A stretch of 64,000 nt of DNA from Phoronis australis. Lineage: Eukaryota > Phoronida > Phoronidae. The first letter of the stretch is position 1; each line of letters begins with the position of its first letter. Below, piece by piece: positions 23,616-35,700 of this stretch. Location: positions 1 to 64,000 of the forward strand of contig NMRA01000593.1 in assembly GCA_002633005.1 (NCBI GenBank), read 5' to 3'. Below the pieces are notes generated by a model. The model had not been told where the DNA came from and did no database searches. It saw only the letters and a program-made list of their open reading frames with translations. The position numbers and the translations under genes are program-made.

Positions 23616-26600
23616 TTATTGCAATTGTCATATTAGCGCTTATACTTGTACATGTCCAAAACAACAAAGAATTTTAACTCGGGCTTCGCATGTAACGAAT
23701 CTCGATATAATAACCAGTGGTGCAAACACGTACGTTGTATAAACTATCTCGTCGTTTCAATGTGCAACTTGCAACATGTACCTTGAGTTAACTGCTACTT
23801 GTTGCGTTTAAATTTCTTGACAGCATTGTATTGAAAACTTATTGCGTTGCCCCTGTTTAGCTCCTAAGGGACTGTCCCCAAAAAGATACAGAGTTGGTGC
23901 CAATTCTTGCAAAGTATCATCAAAAGTTCCACTGTTTCAGATATTCGAACAGTCCCTTGCGTAATCCTGGCTACGGGCTTAGCCGATGTGACAACATATC
24001 AAACTTTCCTGGCCTCACTGAACCATTGCCTGTACATACCTATTTTAATGGTGTTGTTGTACGGTGATTTTGCCTTTATTGAAATCAAACTCCATAATTC
24101 CTTCTTGAAACAACAACATTGACAAATAAATTGTATAGTTTTAACTTGTGATAGATTTAAATTCGAGTACCCCAGTACACTCCCGAAAAACACTCATGTC
24201 TCGTTAACAATGGTGTTTAGAGACGAAACTTGACTTTTGCCAAAGATTCCGTAAGTGGGAAAGGTCAGCTCCGGTAATTAATATGCAAGGGAAAGTTCGC
24301 TTAAAACAACAGAATTTAAAACCAAAGCTTTGGTGTAGTGGGAACACCAAAAGGAAGTTTCGTCGAAGTTAGCGGTAGAGGTCGCGTCAACGATACACGA
24401 TCAGGCAAGACTGGCAAAACGCATTCGCCGTTATTGTAGCTCTCAATCGGTGGACATAAATGAATAATGAAATCATATATGATGAGGAACGACGCTGATC
24501 CTTTTCATAAATACTTGTAAATACTCAATATTCGTTTGAGAGTACGATTGAACTGCATCTACGCAAATGTACTAGTGCAATCGATTGGGCCTGAGACGTT
24601 TCGTTTGAACGCACCAATGCGCAACCTGATGATGATGATTCATGTTCACGCACAATTCGAGTTTCTAGGAACAAGGAAGTACATTCAGCGAAATACGATA
24701 TTCCGCATAATGTACTCTCTGTTCATATCAGGTTACTATAGCTGTTTTCAAGTGACGTAAAATGTAACAAATATGATAAGTTATTTATCTCATACAAGTT
24801 GAATCTGTCGAGGGAAATACGGTCATGTAATAAAGTTTTCCGTATTCACCTCCCGCACTACTTCAACAGTGACCCCTGACATGGAAAGTTCTAAAGGTAG
24901 GTCAATGTCGACTCGACGTCTTCAGCCGGTTCGATCATCAACCTTTCCGAATATAGTTTAAAGTAATACAGTTGCAGCAGTGTAACTAACACTCGATATG
25001 CAACCAGGCCCTAAACGTAAAATGAGGAACAAAACTGTAAATTAAATGACACTTATGTCTCAGTTTTCAATTGTGCCTATTCCTAGGAAACTACAATATC
25101 AAATATTGTTATTTTTTAGAAGTTCATTGCCCAGTAGCCATTGTTTTCGTCTTTGTTCCCTATTTTGAAGAAATAAATCGTTACTTTTAAAACTGTTTCT
25201 TTTACAAGAGAAAACTTGCAACCTAACGCGCAAGTACATACATATAGAATGTGATCCGCCATGTGAATAGTCTGGATCAAGTATTTAAAAAATCTGCAGA
25301 AAAAAATTAAGAAACTTAGGAATTCGAAGCGTATGGGACCTTATTCCTTATACCTAAATAATATTAACCAAAATATTTTTGAGGGTAATTTATACCCCAG
25401 AAACTGCGTGATGGACTGGCGTAAAATATGTACGTTTGTCACACCCATTATAATTCAAGTTTTAAAGCTTTGTACTAAATATTTTGGACGTCAGTATAGA
25501 GCTACATTAAGAGCCCAACTTTTCAAGCTCTGTTCTTTCTCAAAAGCTGTGACAGACCTCAGGTCGAGGTTAAGTCTTTGTCCCAGAGGTCACATATGCA
25601 AATAATAGTAGTGAACTGTCGTTTTATCCAATAGGCTGGTTTCAAGACAGCAGCAGAGATAAAAAAAACAAGAGTAAACACTACAGCCATTGGAGGCGTA
25701 TAGTCATTGAGGACATTGATTACATATTGAAGTTTTTGTCGTATGGGAAATTACGGGTGCCCTAACACTTATTCAATATACAACAATACTCAATGGGTCA
25801 TGATAAGAGAGAAAAAATAATAGGAAAATCTGACTAGCGAAATTGTATTAGAAAAATTTGAATATTGAATTCAACTAGATGCTAAAATTGGGATTGTAGC
25901 TTTTGCGCCTAAAATAACAATTTCACGACTGCCCCGGTGCACGTGAGAAGACAAGAATTCAAAATTTCCGGCATTCTAACAACCAGACTTTTGGCGACGC
26001 AGGATTAATGTGACATTTCCTGGTAGACGTGCATCAGGCACTGGTAATAAATGCTATGACAAAAGTGTTTAAGTCAGGCTAACCGAAGCGTAAATATTTT
26101 GCTAGTACTTGCAATCACAGACGGGTCGACACCATTCAACTTTCGCTGACGTACTTCCTCTTGGAGCCGTTGCATACACGTTCTGGCTATCCGAACACCT
26201 TTTCAGGCAAGGAGGGCGGCATTGCTCTGAATTACAAAAGGAAATACCATTCTGAGCTTTATTCTTCCTTTTTGAAGCAATATAAAGAAAAATGCAGATG
26301 TTAACTTTTCTCGATAGATTTTGATGTATTTAAGAGAGTAAGGAAATTTTCTATACAGTTCAAAATGCTGAACACTTAGGGAATCATTTGTCAGAGTAAG
26401 ATATTCAAATTCAAATCTCGCTCCTTGATGTTCCTTACGCAACTTATGTTTTACTTTTCTAACAAAAACAACTTTAGTGGAAATGAGCTAAGTTCCTAAA
26501 TTCGACAAAATTAAAAATTAGCGAGAGTTCGCTACAACTGAAATGATAAAAAGCGCTAACTTCAAAGATAACTCGGATCCAGAACTGTTGCAGCTGATAT

Positions 26601-26691
26601 AATGGACTAACCAATATCCTAATCAATCCAAGTAGACAACATTTCTATCTTTGCATTGTCAAATACAAACTAACAGAAATTGAATACTTAC

Positions 26692-26767
26692 CTGAAAGGT
26701 TGACCCAGGAAAGGAAAACCATAAAGCATGTCCAAAAGAACAACATTGCGTCGATTCTTTGTCTCAT
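26692..26767 (-). CDS. Gene B exon b1: start codon and signal peptide
   Basis: ATG at 26765-26767, then MRQRIDAM followed by the hydrophobic core LFFWTCFMVFLSWVNLSG and donor TCAG|GTAAGT (phase 1). A short basic start and a hydrophobic core fit a cleaved signal peptide. Phase 1 fits the start of the CCP exon at 17946, though not the uncertain exon at 19257. A degraded copy lies at 32574-32646. Confidence 0.78.
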
Positions 26768-26920
26768 CTCGTAGACTAGCTAATCATAGACGCTGAGCGG
26801 CACCTTTAAGCTCTGCAATCGCCTAATAATTTAAAAACGCTGTGTGGTGAATAATATGCGTTTGATTTTCTATTGCATATGTGCTACAATATTGCAGAAT
26901 ATGTAATGGCACAAAATTGT
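26768..26920 (-). promoter_or_regulatory. Probable promoter / 5' UTR of gene B
   Basis: Upstream of the ATG, blocks are shared with the B' remnant: a 17-bp stretch identical at 26848-26864 and 32708-32724 (core AATAATATGCG on the plus strand), and a block with CTTAAA on the minus strand about 50 bases before the ATG that could act as a TATA-like element. Conservation between copies whose coding part has decayed may only reflect recent duplication. No transcription start can be placed. Confidence 0.35.
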
Positions 26921-28849
26921 CATTTGCATAGAATAAGCCCCTGGATCGAATACAGACAACGCACTTCCATTTTTTATAGCTTATAGCACAATGGGTAGTT
27001 TTTAAAAAAGAACTTTATACTTTGATAGGCACGGTTTTCTATTACATTTTGTATCTCTGCTCGCAACGCTCAACTGAGTAACTTTTTCCATGAATGCTTT
27101 TTAAAAACCAGTTTTGCACTTTCATACACAGGATTGTTTATTACACTTTATGATCCTGCTCGCAGCACTCGATAAACTGTGGTTGTTCATGGAAATACAG
27201 TAGTTTTAATGAATCTGACCGAAATTAAGGCCAGACAACTGCAAAATTATTCCAGAAAATTTATTGAAAAACTTCTTGCATTGAGACTTAACCCTGTTTT
27301 ATATTTGAGATTTCACCACTTGTTTTGCCGGTTTCCCCAAAAACTGGACCTGTCAACCGTTGCAGGACACTTCATCACTTTGTCACCAAAGAGACAATGC
27401 TTCCCTGGAGTCACCAATTGGCCTGATGGTTAGTTATTCTTTGTGACATACATGAAGGCATTGTTTGATGATGTCAGCTAGCCCACAGCTTCTGAAAAGC
27501 ACTGATTTACTAGGCGGTCTCGCTCGTTAAACACAAGTGGATCGGTCAGTTCACTAATATTCCAGCCCATGGACGAAACTGTCGACTCGTCGAATACGTC
27601 ACTGCCTTTTGACGAGGCTGCATTTCTTTCAAATGCGTGGTGGCTGATTTTGCAGACAGAAAAAACATGCACGCACCCAGCCTTCAACATGTGGGGGGCA
27701 CGAATGGACTTTTTACTAACAAAATAGTCAGTTGACTAAAAAAAAAAACAAAAAAACAGTACCACGGTCGGGCTGTACTTGCTGCCCCTTTTTGGTAGAC
27801 TTTTATCTCGTTTTCTCGGACTTTTTGCTTTTCTGGGGCGGACCTGTTTGCCCACTTCGCCAAATGGGGGGCTCATGGAAAAGCGAAATAACACATTTCG
27901 TCTATCGCCATTATTACAAACGAAGCACGTGACCACATCAGCTGTCAGTTGTGGGAGGGTTTCTGCTGCATTTGCTGCATGATTACGTGTGAATTTTCAA
28001 CAAGATTAAGCGGATGTCATTGAACTATGTGCCGGTGTTATTTTTTTGTTTTTACATGGTGAAACCAGATGTTATTGTAAGTGGAATTAAACATATTATG
28101 TCAACGAAATGATCTGACTGAGACAAAAAAGACCCACAATAACTAAACACAAATTACAGTTGGACATGGCCAGGCCCAGACGCGTTCATTGCATTCTGCT
28201 TATATTTTTCTAATAGTTCACACAAATGCAAATGATAAAAATCAACAACAGGGACAAAAATATTTTCACTTTAATTTTACATTGAAAACATTCTAAATTC
28301 AAAACTCCATCAAAATAACTCCTTAGCAGTAAATGTTAAGAAATTATCTCTACATCACCATTTTATATGTACGAAACGAATCCTAACACAAGATAAATTT
28401 GAAAAACATCTTTACACGATTCTGTTGAAATGAAATCGGTATTCTTTGAAATAGTGATAATTTACCCATGTTTAATTTTATATTTTTGTGTCAACCATAA
28501 GTTTTAGGACGAAAGTGTACACGTGAACAAAATTTAAAAATCAAATACAACAAAAACACACAATATAAAGATTGAAATTTACGAAATAACAAATAAAACT
28601 ATATCGATCCTCTACAAATGCAAACGAAAAGAACGCATACTTTTTAACGTATCCAGATAAATTACTTCAAGTCACGCTGATGAATTTGGTTGAAAACGTC
28701 ATAGACCACACTGATAATTACTAGAACTAGGGAAACGCAACACATCAGTTCAGTCACACACTCGTTAGATTTAAATTCGAGTCATGCATGGCTCACAAGA
28801 CATTTTCATTTAGCTGCTTAATGCACCAGGCGAATCATTTGAGCAGTGC

Positions 28850-28983
28850 TGTAGTGGGGCGTAGGCGCAGCCAACCACCTTTTGACATTTTAACGTAGCG
28901 CCTACACACCGTAAGTTACGTTCAGTGCTCAAGGTGATACGGTGGGCTTTGGGCGTCTACTTACCTCTAAGTTTACCACTACA
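28850..28983. mobile_element. MITE family 2, complete copy
   Basis: About 134 bp, bounded by TGTAGTGGGGCG and ACCACTACA as short inverted ends. It sits at the junction of the two B' pieces. Internal words AACGTAGCGCCTAC and CCGTAAGTTACG recur at 40214-40400. Confidence 0.5.
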
Positions 28984-30916
28984 GTACTGCATTTGAGTAC
29001 AATCTTGCACAACCTGTCTGATGACGGCTCAGGTTTCGAGCAAATTGTTTTTTGAGTTTCTACTTGAAGCAGACAGTACATTAGGCGAACCATGACTTTT
29101 CGCATAATGTACTGTCTGTATCAGATCAGGTTACTGTAAGTGGATTTAGTTTCTCAAATCGTAACAAAAGGTATGCTATTTCATTTCTTTCACTTATTTA
29201 GAGTAGTAAGACTTTCCCACGCGGTTTGTCTCCTCATTGTTTCTTGACGGTTGTTGAACAGCGTACGAGGATCTTGAAAAAACGTATCCTTGAGAAACAA
29301 CTGTAAAAATTGTGATCGTGCAGTTATTTGAGAAAATGCGCCCCTATATTACTACTAGGTGACATCTTGAAAATTCCTGTCCAAAGACAACAACTCAAAA
29401 TTGGAAATATTAAATGAAAAAAAAATATTAAAGCAATTTTGATCTTATCCAATGGGACAATTTTACTAGTCCTAAAATATGTCTTTGACTTTTCTGCAAT
29501 GTTTTTAATTTTCTACACAATTGCAGTTTTTGTGGTTGCCCAACCCGTGCAAATTATCCTGGGCTTTGCAAGTGTCATGATTTTTGCCAAGTAAATAAAT
29601 AGAGTTCTAGAACTTCATTGGCTTTGTGAGATCATATACAGTCTAATCTGTCAACAATATCATTTGACTTGTCAAGTGTAAGTGATCTTTCACGCATCAA
29701 AATCAGTTTCTCGCTATCATCCGTACGTCCGTCATAACTGATATGCCAAAATATTTTGCTACGTAATAAAGATTTCTGTTGAAAACATAACAAGTAAAAT
29801 ATTTTTAGTGTTATTTGAGGCTCCTCAAACTGAGTGACAGGCGTACGTAACATACATGTATGTACTGTCTGTCACACCCACCATATGACAAATTTTAGAA
29901 CTGTATACGATACATAACAATGTGAACGTATTAAAACCCCAACTTTTCAAGCATTGATCTTTCTCAAAGAGTCTGACACACTTCAGGGCGAGGTAAGGTC
30001 ACGTGTGCAACTAATACAAGTCAACCGCCATTTTATCCAGTATGCAAGTTTCAAGACAACATCAATTATTGAGGACATTGATACATTAGGCCCTCGGGTA
30101 GTAATTTAAAACCTGGCTATAATCTTAGTCTTATTTTTTTCTTAATTGGATATCTGAAAGCCCGAGATATAATGCTTTCTAGCTCTTTTTGTGCTTATAC
30201 TCCAGTTAATGCACATTATATTTTTCGTGACAAACATTTAACGAGGTTTTACTCGCATCCTGAAATGCAAACCAAGTGAGCAGCAAAAATCTACGAGCAA
30301 ATTTGACACACGTGATTTTATTGCCAATGCTATTGACAGTCACGTGCTGAAGGCGCTTTTCCGGGAATATTGTCTTTTTCGGAAACTTGATATGGTTTTC
30401 ATTTTTTCGCAACCGGTCATCTTTAAATATACGTAATAACGCATTTGAAAGTTCATTAGCAAAGCGAGCTTTTCTGACAAATTTATTTTCATGCACCACA
30501 CTTACATCAACAGTACTTAATTGTTCGAGTTTTCAGTTACGATATTGAGCGGCCTCACGAATTTCTTTTCTATCTAGTATACAACGAAACTCTTTCCAGA
30601 TCTTACCTAATCATCCCTTTTTTTAGTGTATTTGTAGTAGTGATGTTTCACGCTTAGGAATAGGCCGCCGTGAGCATAAATGGGCCGTTGGTGCTTTCTA
30701 GAGAAGGGTACTTCATTAGAAATCCCCGTCAGATACATATTTTGCTTGAGAGTAAAGTAAACTTGTAAAGCAAAAAATAACTTCTAACGTGCATGTATTT
30801 GGTGACTTCTCGGTTTGCGAACGTCATGCATAAATTTCCAAATAACTAAACATTTGTGGATTTTATTTCCCTTCAATGCATAAAGCCCTTACAACATACA
30901 CCGTGGTGAACACCGT

Positions 30917-31293
30917 GGGCCCCGGGTCTAATCTTTTAATAGTTGTGGGCGTTTTCTAATCTACTTATGTGCCAGTTCAAGACAAGTGTCTACTGTTCTA
31001 TGCACAAGTACATGATGGCACTAATGAATAACGTTCTAATCATGGTTTGCACTTGCTGACGCTAAAACGTCGAGTTTGAAATCGCCATTTCTCGTTTTTG
31101 CTCGAGATCTCGAATTTTCACTCGAGTTTGTGTTTCGAATATACACATGTAGGTTATCAAGAACGAAACTCATATGCATAAACCACAATGTATTCGTACA
31201 CATATCAACAGACATTTCTCTTCATTTCGCACAAAAGTAGATCAGAAAATGCCGAAAATAATTTCGAGCTCGATTTTGATTAGACCAAGCCCC
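30917..31293. mobile_element. MITE family 1, second copy inside B' intron
   Basis: Starts GGGCCCCGGGTCTAATCTTT and ends TTAGACCAAGCCCC. It shares internal stretches such as AGAAAATGCC and ATTTCGAG with the 10549 copy. It interrupts the B' region, which has no counterpart at that site in gene B. Confidence 0.6.
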
Positions 31294-32573
31294 AGGATTA
31301 GAAATGTCGACAAGTCACTGGTTCTGAGATCCATATCCAACACCAAAAACAAAAACTAACTTTTGGTTTACGGCACTTATAGTTATGTGCTCTTTCTCAA
31401 ATTACTCCTTTGTGGAAACAAATCAGATGTCTGAGTTTAGAAGGAACTGAAATAGCTCTCTGGTTTGAGACCACGCTCTGCAAGTTGACATGTCGTGGTG
31501 TATCATTATATTTTGCAAGATTAGCCTAAAGCAGTTTTGGTCTGGGTAATTATAAACTTGACGAAAACACCAAATTTGTTGCGGTAATAAAAGTTTTTGT
31601 AAATAATTCGATTTTCGACGGAACGCAGGTTGATAAAAATGGTGGCTCCAAAATTTGTTTTGTTTATACGCTGTAAGTTAATATCATTACCACCAACTTA
31701 GCTTAATGATGAACATTTTAGAAATAATTGCAAAACAACTGGTAACCCATATCTAGATGAGTACTAAACTAATATCTCAGACATTCGGTGCTACGTCTGA
31801 AGTACCGTCTAACCATGCAAACTTGGTATTCGTGAACCTCACCGTTGAGGAGACTGGTTGACGTAATGGAATTTTCTGGCCGTGCTTGTTACACACGACA
31901 CAGGTTTTTTATGTGTTTAATCTAGTAGCACATGACGGACTGGTATAAAAGTTTTGGAACGAAGCTATTAGAAGTATAAATATTTTGCTAGTACAGACGG
32001 GTCTACACCATTTAACATCCACCAACGAACTACCTCTAGGAGCCGTTGCATACACCTGTATATATTCGATCTATTGGGGACAACCTTTTCAGGCAAGGAG
32101 GGTGGCATTCCTCGGAATTTACAAAAACAAAAACCGCTAAGAACCGTTTTCTTCATTTTTGTAGCAATTTAAAGAACTATGGCAGATTTCAAATTATCTC
32201 GATAAATTTTGATGCATTAATAAGAGAGTATGGAAATTTTCTATGTAGTTCAAAATACTGTGGTTTTATCCAGCTGAATTCATGGGAAATGACTTGTCAA
32301 GGTATCATATTAAAATTCAAACCTCGTTGTTTGGCGTTGGTTATGCAACTTGTGTTTAACGTTTTTAACAAAAGTTCCTAAGTTTGACAAAATTAACAAT
32401 GAGAGTTCGCTGCAAATGAAAAGATAAAGTGACCGCTTACTTCAAAGATAACTCGGATCCAGGACTGTTGCAGCTGATAAATTGGACAATCCAATATCCT
32501 AATCAGTCTAAGTAGACAACGTTTTTCATCTGTGGATCGTCAATTGCAAACGGACAAAAAAACGAAAATTTAC

Positions 32574-32646
32574 CTGAAAAATTAACGCCGAGAAAGAATG
32601 ACATAAAGCAAGTCCAAAAAGACAACGTTGCTCTTGGTCTTTTCTG
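32574..32646 (-). pseudogene. Degraded copy of the signal-peptide exon in B'
   Basis: The minus-strand frame LSFWTCFMSFFLGVNFSG followed by G|GTAAAT matches exon b1. The two positions equal to ATG in b1 read AAA and ACG, and a TAA lies in frame upstream, so no start is available. An upstream ATG exists only in another frame. Confidence 0.7.
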
Positions 32647-32780
32647 GAAGACTGATTAGTCATGGACGCTGAGCGACGCTTTTAAGCCCTGCAAAAAGCC
32701 CTTTGTAGTGAATAATATGCGTTTTACTTCCCTATTGCCTATAAAGTGTGTTACGACAATATTGCGGAATGTAGGACTAC

Positions 32781-35700
32781 TATATGGTGTCTAGGTTGAT
32801 AGATTGTGTTTAGGCGCCACATTTCTGTTTGAGGGACCACCGCGTCGTCTACCTGAAAAGTATCCCGGTGATTGTCAGTGGTTTGGGGAGCGTTCACATA
32901 TTACGTCATCCAAACTTTTTCAATTTTTACCCCCCCCGCCTTTTTTCTGCCATCATAAACCCCGTCCAGACTCTTTTTATGGCACCACGGCTACCCTCAA
33001 CTGATTTTGGAAGAATCGGATTGATTTGGAGATTCTGTGCGCATTCTAATGGAAATCTGTTGTCGCTTTATAATCGTTCATGTAAGTTTAATTGCATTTG
33101 CCGCAGTTGTATTCAGCAATGAAATAAAGTACGCCATTTAAAATATCAAACCAAAAGTAGTGACTATTTTCTTATATCTAACTACGTCAGAGGAGTGAGA
33201 ATAGGGCGGCCAAAACAGTAGGCGACCTTTTTAAGCACCCACATGTTGATATTGTGGGTGCATATAGTCCAGATGAGTATCTATAAAGCTGAGGACGACG
33301 AATTTCGGGCTGATCTGAAAACCGATCTGTCTCTTAGTAAGAGGCAATTATATTTTTTTCATCTTTGTCTTTGTATCTATTTTGAATTCCTTGGTGGATT
33401 TTCATGAAATTTGACAAATTAGGCTTACATGTATGTTAAGGAGGCGTTGTCGCCTTCTAATTTTCGGACGGACGTAACATAATTTGCACCACCTGGTGGC
33501 CATTTTAAAGTTTTTGGGTGCGTTTTTGTCGATAACCCCTCTGTCTGCTAAACAATTCAGTTGCCGATGTGTTCCTGATGAGAAGACCACAACTGGAGTT
33601 GATTTTCGGACGGGCACCCCCTAATGGCATTTTATTCGTCCAAACCTGCATCTCCTACATGTAACTATTTGGAGGGTCTTTTTGAAATTTGGCTGGCGTT
33701 TTGCTATGGAGATAGCAGCCGATAACAACGAGATTCAGACCAATCCTGCTACAGCTGTACCTCTTATTACGTGGCATTTTCAAATTACTAGTTGTGTTCC
33801 TGATGCGAAGACCACGGCTGACACTAATATCTAGACAGTTCTAACAACTGTGATGACCCTTTGAGGTGATTTTGTATTTTTGCGACCATGGCTATAGGCC
33901 TACTAAATGTGACAAATGTCTGTCCACGACTTTTGGACGGCTCTGACTACCGCTGTACCACGTAGTGGCATTTTTAACATCTAAGTTTACCTTTGTATTT
34001 TTCGGTTTCGGTGAATTTTGGCAAGTACTTCCCAAATTCGGACGGGTTGGACGTATTCTGCACCATACAATGGTCATTTGTATGATACTAAAACACCCTT
34101 TGAAGCACACCGTTTGAGGTGCAGTAGTGGGTGCATTTCAACGCTCCGCGTTGCTATCTAATATTAAGTTTACAACAGTATCCACTTCTGAATTTGGTGG
34201 CCAATCTCCTCTGAATCAGCAATCTAGAGATCAAAACTTGATATAAAACAATGAAACTTCAAGTATATTTTGAAATCAAAGTAAAATAACTCGTGAAGTT
34301 TTAATGTAATAATAAAAGAATAATTTCAGACGCAACAGCACATATATACGTAACAAGCTCACAATGTAAACCCCATCCCTTGCAAAACATGACCACACCT
34401 GTCGCTGAACGTCCCCATCATGTCCTTACATACTTCGTACCTGTGACGATTGTCAGTGATAGTGGGAGTGTCGTTTGACTGTGTACATGTGTATAAGGTG
34501 ATCCTGGTGAAATATCATGAACTCGTGTTTTGGACTTGGTTAATTCTGCTAGAAGGTGAAGCATTTTCCCAACGATATGGAGCACTATGATGGAAATATA
34601 AGTTATCTACTTAAAAGTTTTGTCTTAATTTTAACATAACTTATACCGGATGTGGAAGCTTCAATGTTTGGAGGTTGAGACAAATATTAAATTTAGGTCA
34701 AAAATGAGCTTACGTTGGTTCTTGAAACGCGTTCATGTCCACTATGTCAGTGACGATGACCAGGTAAATATAATGACAGGTGTCCGATAACACCTAGATT
34801 TTGTGGTGCGTTAAATGAATGGTTCACCCTTGCAGTGTGATGCGTGACGTGTCACTTGCAAACTGTTGGCTAATACGAATAAATTCTTCCCACAACCAAG
34901 GTTGCTTGTTAGGTCAGTAAAACTTGGCTCGAAATTTATCGGTTTCCATTGATAAATATGAAGTAAATATCTCAAATGTTTATCAATGTTTCGCAGGAAG
35001 ACAGTGTGCAAATAAGGCACACTTTTTGAAATGTACTAATTTTCATTGTTGATCGAAGCTTGAAACGACTTCATTAGTTCTCAATAAGAAACTTGTCACT
35101 TCGTGGAAAATTTAAACCCTTCACAAATTAGGTGAAATTCAGCCCGAGTCAGAAGGATTTAGAAATATACGAAAACGTTTGGTGATATATTTCGAAGGGT
35201 CAGAGGACAGCCTGAGAATTGAAAATGCCAAAGCCTTGGGAGGAGAGTTTTTTTCAATTTACTTAGTTGGGAAAATGTTTGAAGAGTTTCTTGCACTTGG
35301 ACTATGCGCTGATGCCAGCATTTGTTTAACATAGCCAAAGAAAATCTTATTGTTTGTGGAAACAAACATGTGCTGTCGATAAAGTGATCTGAATCAAGCA
35401 CAAAATGGCCACTTTAAAGGACATGCCACCCAAAAAACAACCTAATTTGTATCAATTTAGATAGAGTAGTTCTACTCTATAACGACACGTACGGTTGCGT
35501 TACCTGACACCTGACGGCAGACGGAGGTGTTGAAATTAACCAATGACGTCATCAGTTTCACACGCAGTCTGTTCAAAAGTTCACAACACGGGTTACTGGT
35601 GTCTGCTTATCGCTTGAAGTCATCGTTTAACACCAATAAATCATTTAACTTCGATGTAAAATCCTTAAAAATACACCGAGTTCTTATAAAAACGTGTTGC

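Larger units (their letters stand above)
19258..26691. other. First intron of gene B
   Basis: 7.4 kb. It contains the THAP transposon relic. 24535-26691 is duplicated in B'. I find no CCP, HYR or EGF reading here. If the 19127-19257 segment is a true exon, a linking phase 1-2 exon should be hidden in this interval. Confidence 0.55.
1..26767 (-). other. Gene B: secreted or membrane CCP/HYR protein, SVEP1-like (3' end off window)
   Basis: Gene model: signal-peptide exon at 26.7 kb, an uncertain exon at 19.2 kb, then eleven phase-1-linked exons CCP, CCP, HYR, CCP, CCP, HYR, CCP, CCP, HYR, CCP, UD1a. The last exon ends in phase 0 at position 287, so UD1b and whatever follows lie beyond position 1. 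By analogy with gene A, UD1b, a GCC2 module and more domains should follow. About 757 codons of domain sequence are visible. It is a tandem paralogue of gene A, lying head to tail on the same strand. The role is probably extracellular adhesion or recognition (inferred from modules). Confidence 0.8.
28110..32780 (-). pseudogene. B' remnant: collapsed third gene copy between genes A and B
   Basis: Three pieces on the minus strand keep gene order but lack all domain exons. (1) 31970-32780 matches 26090-26920 (promoter, signal exon, start of intron 1 of gene B). (2) 28991-30110 matches 24535-25745 (further intron 1). (3) 28110-28740 matches 37110-37710 (3' UTR and edge of the last exon of gene A). 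The pieces imply a full tandem copy that lost its middle by deletion. A MITE at 28850-28983 sits at the join. No open frame of note remains. Confidence 0.72.
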
